A DNA stretch of 15,666 nucleotides from Alphaproteobacteria bacterium UBA6178. Its GTDB lineage: Bacteria; Pseudomonadota; Alphaproteobacteria; Rickettsiales; UBA3002. This document shows positions 1 to 5,786 of the stretch, piece by piece; position 1 is the first letter of the stretch; each line of letters begins with the position of its first letter. The translations under genes and the position numbers were made by a program. The stretch is taken from positions 1 through 15,666 of the forward strand of contig DITS01000041.1 of assembly GCA_002422205.1 (NCBI GenBank), written 5' to 3'. The notes beneath the pieces were generated by a model that made no database searches, was not told where the DNA came from, and was given only the letters and a program-made list of their open reading frames with translations.

Positions 1-80
1 TTTTCGGTCAGCGTGGTTTTACCCGCATCGGGATGCGAAATAATGGCGAAGGTGCGTCGTGGCTGTGGTTGTGTGCTCAT
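1..80 (-). CDS. prfC: Peptide chain release factor 3, N-terminal fragment
   Basis: RF3 is the GTPase that removes RF1/RF2 from the ribosome after termination. Only the first 26 codons lie in the window; the rest runs off the left edge. Translating the minus strand from the ATG at 78-80 gives a short Q/P-rich tail followed by RRTFAIISHPDAGKTTLTE. This contains the P-loop HPDAGKT typical of the very N-terminus of RF3; EF-Tu and EF-G carry a different sequence (GHVDHGKT or GHIDAGKT). No convincing Shine-Dalgarno precedes the ATG. It follows the beta-helix gene by 43 bases and could be read from the same transcript or from its own weak promoter in that gap. The assignment rests on the P-loop context alone, but that context is distinctive. 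Confidence 0.85.
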   Translation of the reverse strand, partial: MSTQPQPRRTFAIISHPDAGKTTLTE

Positions 81-88
81 GGGGCCAG

Positions 89-117
89 TCTATAGCGCAG
101 GCAGCGCAAACTTTAAA
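89..117 (-). promoter_or_regulatory. Possible prfC promoter (weak)
   Basis: On the minus strand a -35-like TTTAAA (112-117) is separated by 17 bases from a -10-like TATAGA (89-94). Only 8 bases separate the -10 from the prfC ATG, so a transcript would have a leader of one or two bases at most. The -35 match is 4 of 6, so this is tentative. It would let prfC be expressed independently of the upstream operon. Confidence 0.3.
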
Positions 118-123
118 GCCTGA

Positions 124-1776
124 TTATTCAACCTTCACATAGACTTTGGCCTCGCCGGTATCGTCACCGCTGGTGAGGGTATAGGTGAAATCAAACTTGC
201 CGGTGTAATCAGGGTTTAAAACCAGCACTGGCAGCCCCTTGCTGTTCAGCTCGACTTTAGCGAAAGTGAGGCTTACCGGCGTATCGGCGGTCAGCGGGGT
301 GCTGTTGATATGGGTAATGCGTGCTTGGGACGCGTCTTTCAATATGTCATTGCCGATCAGCTTATCGGCTAGCTCCACCGGCTCATTGCGCTTGGTAATG
401 AATACATCATTGAGCGGCTTGAGCCCTTCATATTTTTCGCCGCAAAACACCCATGGGCGGTTGGGGCTGTTTTCCCAATAGGTGCTGTCTGCCTGATTCT
501 GCTCGGCACGCACGCTGTTGCCGTAATGGTGGTCGATACGGATATCGGTGCCAAAGGTGGCTTTGTCCCACTCAGGCAGACTGGCGGGTTTTTGCCACAA
601 AGTAGGCCCGTCGGCATACAGGCCGGAAGTGGTGATTTTATTGGCCGTGATCAGCACATTTTCGGTGCATTCGGGTAAATAACTATCAAAGCGCCAGTCG
701 CCGGCATACAGCCCCACCTGCGCGGAATCGCTGATAATATTATTTTTAATCTCGATGGTATTGCCGCCGACATGAATGCCATGCGCGCCGGACTGGGCGA
801 TGGTATTATCATTGATCGCCCATTGCAGTTTGGATAGCGCATTGCCGGTATGCTCGAACAGCAATTTTTGATTATGTGAGCCATAAATACCGGCGGTTAT
901 GGGAGGCAGAAAGCCCTCGGCATCGTTCATCCATTCAACATTGCGCGCAACCCATTTAAGGCTGTTTCCCACCACTTGCACATTAGTGCTGCCGGTGATG
1001 TCGATACCACCGGTGAGGGTGAATTGAATGTCATTATCGCTGATGCGCAAAGCGCTCGATTGTGTGGCAGCAATGGCATAACCGATGCCGGACCAGTTGG
1101 CGCCATTGCCTTTACCGGTTTCGCTGATACCGGCAAAATGCAGGATATTGTTGCTGATTTCGGCATGGGCCACCTGCTGCGCCTCGATCAGGCTGAGCGG
1201 GTAATAGGGCTGGCCCGTGACGGGTGAGCGATAATCACCCCCGTCCTCGGTATCAAACTGGCTGCGGGTTTTCTCTAAGCGCGAGGCTTTGATTTTGGTA
1301 TAACGGCCCTTGGGGGCCAGCTCGACAATACGCCATGCGTGATGCGCACCATCCACCCATAAATCTTCAATGATGGTGGGTGAGGTGCTGGCGCCGCCTT
1401 GCATGCGTATCATCGCGCTGTCGGCAGGGAATGCCGGATCGGCGACGATTTTTTGGTGCAATAATTCGCTGCGGTTACCTTGCAGAATAACGCCTGATGG
1501 CACGTCCAGTCGTGAGTGAATAACATAGAGCGCATCATCGCTTAGCGTGACTTTGTCGCCAACGCGGGCTTTGTTGAGGGCAGATTGCAAGGAGCCTTCA
1601 ATGGATGCATCGGCATGGTTGCTGACATCGGCTGCGCTGACATTGACGGTGCCCGCCTGCGCGGGAGCGGTTGCCCCCATCAGCATAATAATCGCAATAT
1701 ACCAACCAGAGCGCCTGAATATCATGGTGGTTATCATAGAGAAAAACGCCCCAAATGCAAGTGGCTGGCCGCGCAT
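124..1776 (-). CDS. Secreted right-handed parallel beta-helix protein
   Basis: 550 residues. A signal peptide is visible: arginines at 21-22, a hydrophobic stretch at about 25-36 and an AQA/G cleavage site after residue 41, so the product is exported. The body carries many short N/G/I-rich turns of the form IxxNxIxxS, such as ISNNILHF, ISDNDIQF, INDNTIAQS and IKNNIISDS. These are typical of parallel beta-helix (PbH1) folds found in pectate-lyase-like polysaccharide lyases and epimerases. The last 60-70 residues (DYTGKFDFTYTLTSGDDTGE) resemble a cadherin/VCBS-like beta-sandwich tail. The start codon overlaps the stop of the epimerase gene (TAATG), which fits translational coupling and supports this start; Met14 or Met18 would still leave a signal peptide. 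The substrate is unknown. Association with a sugar-nucleotide epimerase suggests action on, or binding of, an extracellular polysaccharide. Confidence 0.8.
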   Translation of the reverse strand: MRGQPLAFGAFFSMITTMIFRRSGWYIAIIMLMGATAPAQAGTVNVSAADVSNHADASIEGSLQSALNKARVGDKVTLSDDALYVIHSRLDVPSGVILQGNRSELLHQKIVADPAFPADSAMIRMQGGASTSPTIIEDLWVDGAHHAWRIVELAPKGRYTKIKASRLEKTRSQFDTEDGGDYRSPVTGQPYYPLSLIEAQQVAHAEISNNILHFAGISETGKGNGANWSGIGYAIAATQSSALRISDNDIQFTLTGGIDITGSTNVQVVGNSLKWVARNVEWMNDAEGFLPPITAGIYGSHNQKLLFEHTGNALSKLQWAINDNTIAQSGAHGIHVGGNTIEIKNNIISDSAQVGLYAGDWRFDSYLPECTENVLITANKITTSGLYADGPTLWQKPASLPEWDKATFGTDIRIDHHYGNSVRAEQNQADSTYWENSPNRPWVFCGEKYEGLKPLNDVFITKRNEPVELADKLIGNDILKDASQARITHINSTPLTADTPVSLTFAKVELNSKGLPVLVLNPDYTGKFDFTYTLTSGDDTGEAKVYVKVE

Positions 1777-2705
1777 TAATTCATCTCATTCATAAGCATT
1801 TGTAAGCCTTCCGATAAGGAAACGTTCGCGCGTTGTTGTAGCAATCCGCTCGCCTGCGACGGATTGCCCAGCGAATGCCGGATATCGCCTGCACGCGCGT
1901 CCTGATGTAACACCGAAGAGGAGCTGCCAAGCAACGCAACCATGGTAGCCACAAGCGTATTGATACTGACGCTATGACCGCTGCATACATTCAGCACTGG
2001 CTGATCGGGGGTGCGCTGATGCAGCAACGCCATGGCCGCCAGCAAATGCGTCACCACATCGCCGACATAAATAAAATCGCGCGTTTGCTCACCATCGCCG
2101 TAAATGGCGATAGGCGCGCCATGGCGTAAGCGATCCATGAAAATAGAGATCACCCCTGAATAGGGCGAATGCGGGTCTTGGCGTGGGCCATACACATTAA
2201 AAAACCGCATGCCCAGCGTAGGAATGCCAAACACATGCCGCGCCGCGCCCGCATGCAGCTCGCACGCGCATTTATCGGCGCCATAGGGGGTGAGGGGGCG
2301 GGTGGGGGTGTCTTCACTCACCAGCGGCACATCGGGGTTGCCATAGACCGCCGCCGAGGAGGCGTAGACAAAGGGAATCACCGAATCGCGCCGTGCAATG
2401 GCTTCGAGCAGCGCAATCGCGGCGAGGGAATTGGTACGGCTGGTGGCCAGCCAGTCTTCCTGCGAGCGCTGCACCGATGCAATGGCGGCCAGATGAAACA
2501 CACCATCCACCGTATGCACCAGCGGGGCAATCAGCGAGGGGTTGCCACAATCGCCTTCGATGAAGGCTGCATTAGCGGGCAGATTGGCGCGCGTGCCGGT
2601 GCTTAAATTATCGATGATCGTGACCTGATGGCCCGCAGCCAGTAATGCATCGGCCAGATGCGAACCGATGAAACCTGCGCCGCCCGTGATGAGATAATGG
2701 CTCAT
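1776..2705 (-). CDS. NAD-dependent epimerase/dehydratase (UDP-sugar 4-epimerase type)
   Basis: 309 residues, extended short-chain dehydrogenase family. A Rossmann NAD-binding motif GGAGFIG sits at residues 8-14, the active-site serine region YASSAAVYG at 114-122, and the catalytic YxxxK pair is Tyr141/Lys145. Further on are RFFNVYGPRQDP and YGDGEQTRDFIYVGDV, both typical of UDP-glucose/UDP-GlcNAc 4-epimerases. The predicted role is inversion at C4 of a nucleotide sugar for surface polysaccharide synthesis; the exact sugar cannot be told from sequence. I start at the ATG at 2703-2705, which overlaps the coq7 stop as ATGA and places the Rossmann motif at the usual distance from the N-terminus. 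An upstream in-frame ATG would add 11 residues inside coq7 with no benefit. The gene ends in a TAATG overlap with the beta-helix gene. Confidence 0.88.
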   Translation of the reverse strand: MSHYLITGGAGFIGSHLADALLAAGHQVTIIDNLSTGTRANLPANAAFIEGDCGNPSLIAPLVHTVDGVFHLAAIASVQRSQEDWLATSRTNSLAAIALLEAIARRDSVIPFVYASSAAVYGNPDVPLVSEDTPTRPLTPYGADKCACELHAGAARHVFGIPTLGMRFFNVYGPRQDPHSPYSGVISIFMDRLRHGAPIAIYGDGEQTRDFIYVGDVVTHLLAAMALLHQRTPDQPVLNVCSGHSVSINTLVATMVALLGSSSSVLHQDARAGDIRHSLGNPSQASGLLQQRANVSLSEGLQMLMNEMN

Positions 2706-3247
2706 ACGCGCTTGGCCAGCCAGATGGACGCGCGGCAACCGGCCTTGATTGCCTCGGATAAGAGGGAATAAAACGGCGCTTGTTCAGCATCATGCGCGAG
2801 GCCGGTATCATGATGCTCCAGCTCTTCGTCGCGGAAGCGGGTGATGGTGGCGGCCAGTTGCGGCTCCTGATCGCCCAGCTGCTCAATTTGCTGGGTGTAA
2901 TGCTCGCTGATCACGCTTTCAACCGCTACGGTGCAGGCCATCGCGGCGCGGCGGCCAAGCAAGGCGGTGCCCGCACCCAGTGCAAACCCCGCCACATGCC
3001 AGAGCGGCATCAGCGCCGAGGGGCGGGCGCGGTATTGGTTAATCAGCGTGTCAAATTGCGCCAGATGTGCCTGCTCCTGCTGCGCCATATACGCAATGGT
3101 GGCATCGCCTTTGAGTATTGCAAGCTGGCCTTCATAAATGCGCTTGGCACCATATTCCCCTGCATGGTCCACGCGGATCATACTGTGCAGCTGCTGTTGC
3201 AGCGGCATATCACCCGGAAGGCGGGGGTTAGACGGAGGTTGGGTCAT
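2702..3247 (-). CDS. coq7: 3-demethoxyubiquinol 3-hydroxylase (COQ7 family)
   Basis: 181 residues. This is a ferritin-like di-iron monooxygenase that hydroxylates demethoxyubiquinol, the penultimate step of ubiquinone synthesis, at the inner membrane. The iron-ligand pattern is complete: Glu31 in DHAGEYGA, Glu58xxHis61 in QQEQAHL, Glu110 in VAVESVISEHY, and Glu142xxHis145 in DEELEHHD. Its length matches the short bacterial COQ7 form. The start ATG lies inside the end of dsbB (20-base overlap) and the stop overlaps the epimerase start, so it is the middle of a coupled operon. Presence of COQ7 indicates an aerobically respiring, ubiquinone-using organism. Confidence 0.95.
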   Translation of the reverse strand: MTQPPSNPRLPGDMPLQQQLHSMIRVDHAGEYGAKRIYEGQLAILKGDATIAYMAQQEQAHLAQFDTLINQYRARPSALMPLWHVAGFALGAGTALLGRRAAMACTVAVESVISEHYTQQIEQLGDQEPQLAATITRFRDEELEHHDTGLAHDAEQAPFYSLLSEAIKAGCRASIWLAKRV

Positions 3248-3731
3248 CGGTTGCTCGGCTACGAATCATTAAGGCAGCAGCATAACCCGCGAGTGCCAGC
3301 GCCGCAACCGCATTCCACCCCGCCATGGATAAACCCAGAAACGACACACCCGCATCGGCGCAGGACACCAGCGGACTGCCCATGATGGCGGCGCGGATAT
3401 CCTCGGCGCTGGTGCCGCCGCCTTGCGCGGTGCAACCGGTGGCGCTGTCCCACCATTGCTGCTCCACCCCGACATGATAGGCGGCAATCGACGCGGTGGC
3501 CAGCCAGCCCGCAATTCCCACCAGCAGCAACAGCCGCAAACGATGCGGATGACGTCGCTGCCAAAATGCCACAAGCCCCGCCGCCAGCACCAGCACATAC
3601 GGCCAGCGCTGCCACAGGCACAGCTCGCATGGAAACAACCCGAAGCCATACTGTGACAATAGCGCAAGACCCAGCGGCAACAGGCTGCCGACAAGGAGTA
3701 GTAGGGGGGGCTGAATCAGGGGTAAACGCAT
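3228..3731 (-). CDS. dsbB: Disulfide bond formation protein DsbB family
   Basis: 167 residues. This is an inner-membrane quinone reductase that reoxidises periplasmic DsbA. Four hydrophobic membrane segments are evident. The first periplasmic cysteine pair is Cys35-Glu-Leu-Cys38, followed at once by the family hallmark LWQRWPY. The second pair is Cys100 and Cys124, after the typical AAYHVGVEQQWW stretch. The link with coq7 makes sense because DsbB passes its electrons to ubiquinone. The start ATG at 3729-3731 has no Shine-Dalgarno; instead a -10 element lies six bases upstream, so the mRNA is probably leaderless. It is the first gene of the dsbB-coq7-epimerase-beta-helix run and overlaps coq7 by 20 bases. 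Confidence 0.93.
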   Translation of the reverse strand: MRLPLIQPPLLLLVGSLLPLGLALLSQYGFGLFPCELCLWQRWPYVLVLAAGLVAFWQRRHPHRLRLLLLVGIAGWLATASIAAYHVGVEQQWWDSATGCTAQGGGTSAEDIRAAIMGSPLVSCADAGVSFLGLSMAGWNAVAALALAGYAAALMIRSRATDDPTSV

Positions 3732-3737
3732 GGGCGG

Positions 3738-3766
3738 AGTGTAGCATGCGTAGGGGGTATTGTCAT
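3738..3766 (-). promoter_or_regulatory. dsbB promoter, predicted leaderless
   Basis: Minus strand ATGACA (-35, 3761-3766, 5 of 6 matches to TTGACA), a 17-base spacer, then TACACT (-10, 3738-3743). The TGC before the -10 is an extended -10 element. Counting the usual six bases after the -10 places +1 on the A of the dsbB ATG at 3731. The absence of a ribosome binding site agrees with a leaderless transcript. Confidence 0.6.
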
Positions 3767-3806
3767 GCCATGTTCAACGCGCATCCCATCCGATAGGTCA
3801 GCCCAG

Positions 3807-3827
3807 ACCCCGTGACAAGCACGGGGT
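3807..3827. repeat. Palindromic repeat, copy 1 (loop ACAAG)
   Basis: Perfect 8-base inverted repeat ACCCCGTG / CACGGGGT around the loop ACAAG, followed by GACA. A second copy at 15085-15105 has the same loop and flanks but an A:T in place of the innermost G:C pair. It sits between the divergent dsbB and tRNA promoters. It probably belongs to a dispersed intergenic repeat family of the genome; it may also end or fold passing transcripts. Confidence 0.75.
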
Positions 3828-3853
3828 GACAGGCTTGTGGCAAAAATCGAGGA

Positions 3854-3881
3854 TTGACCCCGCCGATTTGCCGGTTATGAT
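3854..3881 (+). promoter_or_regulatory. tRNA-Leu promoter
   Basis: TTGACC (3854-3859), a 16-base spacer, then TATGAT (3876-3881): 5 of 6 matches in each hexamer. The predicted start is near 3888, giving a leader of about 13 bases before the mature tRNA 5' end at 3901. Confidence 0.7.
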
Positions 3882-3900
3882 GCGGCGATTCTATGGCTGT

Positions 3901-3985
3901 GCCCCAGTGGTGGAATTGGTAGACGCGGTAGACTCAAAATCTACTGCCGCAAGGCGTGCTGGTTCGAGTCCGGCCTGGGGCACCA
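3901..3985 (+). tRNA. tRNA-Leu, anticodon CAA
   Basis: A full cloverleaf can be drawn. The acceptor stem is GCCCCAG (3901-3907) paired with CTGGGGC (3975-3981), followed by discriminator A3982 and an encoded CCA (3983-3985). The anticodon stem GTAGA/TCTAC encloses the loop CTCAAAA with anticodon CAA at 3935-3937, which reads UUG. A long variable arm (TGCC-GCAA-GGCG region) marks it as class II, as expected for leucine. The T arm GCTGG-TTCGAGT-CCGGC is normal, with one T-G wobble. It is the only RNA gene seen in the window. Confidence 0.97.
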
Positions 3986-3991
3986 CGCTTC

Positions 3992-4069
3992 GCCCTGTGG
4001 GCTACGCGTGGCGCAGCCATGCGGAGCCGGCATCTTGGGCGAAGCAGTGTCCGGCATAGCCCGCAGGGC
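3992..4069. repeat. Long inverted repeat between tRNA-Leu and the GIY-YIG gene
   Basis: GCCCTGTGGGCTA (3992-4004) is matched by TAGCCCGCAGGGC (4057-4069), 12 of 13 complementary positions with one G-T wobble, enclosing 52 bases. The interior carries a direct repeat CCGGCAT at 4027-4033 and 4051-4057. The transcript would form a large stem directly after the tRNA 3' end and just upstream of the nuclease ribosome binding site. No U-tract follows, so it is not a standard terminator. It could aid tRNA 3' processing or be part of a mobile unit with the nuclease. Confidence 0.65.
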
Positions 4070-4091
4070 GACGACGGGCTGGAGCGACATT

Positions 4092-4350
4092 ATGTGGTAT
4101 GTTTACATTATTCGCAGCGTTACATTCCCAGAGCAGGAATATACGGGCGCATCCGAGGATTTAAAAGCGCATGGCAGACCATAACGCTGGCAAATCTAGC
4201 CACACAGCAAAATATGCTCCGTGGGAATTGTTGTGGTATTGCGCTTTTCCAGATAAATTTATTGCTCTTGAATTTGAGAAATACCTCAAATCGCATTCAG
4301 GCAGGGCTTTTTCTAAAAAGAGACTAATAAAGGCGAGAATGGATGCCTGA
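4092..4350 (+). pseudogene. GIY-YIG nuclease (UPF0213-like), broken by a frameshift
   Basis: Reading from the ATG at 4092 gives MWYVYIIRSVTFPEQEYTGA then SEDLKA, the start of a small GIY-YIG nuclease; the frame ends at a TAA 18 bases past 4170. From 4171 the +1-shifted frame continues the family sequence as MADHNAGKSSHTAKYAPWEL, then EFEKYLKSHSGRAFSKKRL, to a TGA at 4348-4350. Related proteins have an Arg codon where only one C (4170) remains, so two bases appear to be lost (or one gained). Restored, the protein would be 86 residues, the normal family length. A GGAG ribosome binding site lies at 4081-4084. The YIG half is YTG here. Everything else is preserved, which suggests a recent lesion or a sequencing error. 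Stand-alone members of this family have no firmly established role. Confidence 0.8.
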
Positions 4351-4501
4351 TAATTATCTAATGCAGATAACATCATTTCTAACCGTCCATATATCAGCAC
4401 TCTCTATAAAGATAATCCTAATTTGAAGCCTGTGGGGCTGAAAATTTCCAAGCTAATGGAAAAAAGAAATATGCTCGTTCATACCCGTGCGGCAATAAAC
4501 C

Positions 4502-5623
4502 CTAAAGCGCGTAGCGCAGAATGGCCGCTACCGATGAGCCATGCGGCATATCATCCTTGCGCACGCTGACAACACGGGCACCGCTGAGCAAGGCCCTGCC
4601 TGCAATTTCATCCACCAGATTGTAGTAGCTCGCATGATCTTCTTTGCCAAATTGCACCACGCCGTCGCTTTCATTGATAACACCGGCTTCGGTATCATTC
4701 AGATCCACCATCAGCGTATCGATTGCACCATATGTGGCGGCGCGTGCCGCTGCTGCCAGATCTACGGTAGCGCGACCTGCATTTTTGCGATCTTCGTATA
4801 ATGCCTGCAATTGTTTCACCTGATCGGCATAGCTGGCATCAAGCAAGGGCTGCGCAAGCGCGGCCAGCTCTGCCTCGCTCAGCCGGTCCGGACTGGTGTC
4901 GATCGTATGCTCCAGCAGCGCGGAATAGCTGTTGATGCTGGGATAAATACCCGCAAGCCTGCCTGTTGCCGCCAGTATCAGCGGCACATCATAGCCAGAC
5001 AAAAACGGACGAAGGGCATTATCAACACCGCGGGCAAACTGCATCAGGCGGATGTTCTGACCTTCTGAGCCTTGAATCTTACCGGAAGCCGAGCGGTCAT
5101 TCAGCGTGGATTTGCCAGCATAGCTCGCGGCATCTTTGGGCAGCTCTGGTATGCGAACTTCTTTTGGCGCAAGTTGGGCATGCACCTCCACCAGCCGCAC
5201 CTGATTTTCCGACAGCGCCAGTACAAAGCATGAATGCGGAAACGTGACCGCACGCAGCAGTGGGTTGATGTGAAAACGATCTGACACATAAACGGCATTT
5301 TCCAACGCATTCGCTAGCCGGAATGTGCTGATTTTGTCCGGCGTGACTAAAATAGCGAGGCTGTTTGCCTGTAGACGCCAGAAATCTTCATCCGCTTTGA
5401 GCGCATCCAGATGATCATTGATGAGCGCGAGCCTTCTTTTATCAAAGCCGGTGGCTTCAAGCTGTTCATTAGCTTGTTTTTGCAGGTTGCCCAGCTCAAT
5501 AATGCTGCCCTGAATCTGCTGCGACAAGGGTGTGGTCTTAACAAACAGCGATACACACGCATCTGCGCGGATGCTGCATAGGGATTTAATCTGTTGCTGG
5601 CTCGGGATATCAAGATAAAGCAT
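4502..5623 (-). CDS. Bacterial eRF1/Pelota-like release-factor homologue (baeRF type)
   Basis: 373 residues, soluble, no signal peptide. I recognise it as a member of the bacterial archaeo-eukaryotic release factor (baeRF) families, probably family 11. Supporting features are the mid-protein stretch GKIQGSEGQNIRLMQFARGV (181-200), which occupies the place of the eRF1 GGQ loop, and the C-terminal eRF1-domain-3-like end: GAIDTLMVDLND (299-310), a DEIAGRALLSGARVVSV strand-helix unit, and MPHGSSVAAILRY. Proposed roles for these families are in ribosome rescue or inactive-ribosome control, but no member of this type has, to my knowledge, an established function. An AAGGA ribosome binding site lies six bases before the ATG. 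The gene is a single unit; no convincing terminator is seen in the 151 bases to the GIY-YIG remnant. Confidence 0.75.
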   Translation of the reverse strand: MLYLDIPSQQQIKSLCSIRADACVSLFVKTTPLSQQIQGSIIELGNLQKQANEQLEATGFDKRRLALINDHLDALKADEDFWRLQANSLAILVTPDKISTFRLANALENAVYVSDRFHINPLLRAVTFPHSCFVLALSENQVRLVEVHAQLAPKEVRIPELPKDAASYAGKSTLNDRSASGKIQGSEGQNIRLMQFARGVDNALRPFLSGYDVPLILAATGRLAGIYPSINSYSALLEHTIDTSPDRLSEAELAALAQPLLDASYADQVKQLQALYEDRKNAGRATVDLAAAARAATYGAIDTLMVDLNDTEAGVINESDGVVQFGKEDHASYYNLVDEIAGRALLSGARVVSVRKDDMPHGSSVAAILRYAL

Positions 5624-5786
5624 TTATTTCCTTTCACTTCATTGCGTGTAGTGTTCTTTTGCAGCGCGCAGCCTAACATCATTCAGGGCTATTGCAAGGT
5701 TTAGAGAGAACAACCCTCAGCGACTTCAGCCTCAAAATGCTAAGCTGACGCGTCTGTGCCTGAGCAGGCGGATAAAGCATGGCCTA

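Noticed and set aside
2169..3385. Plus-strand open frames opposite the epimerase and coq7 genes (145 and 201 codons)
   Set aside because: They are antisense to well-recognised genes, with low-complexity R/H/G-rich translations and no family resemblance.
3259..3747. 162-codon minus-strand frame starting slightly upstream of dsbB
   Set aside because: It is the wrong frame over DsbB, whose cysteine motifs and membrane segments are all in the other frame.
4354..4370. TTATCT-AATGC-AGATAA hairpin after the GIY-YIG remnant as a terminator
   Set aside because: Only a 6-base AT-rich stem with no U-tract on either strand; too weak to call.
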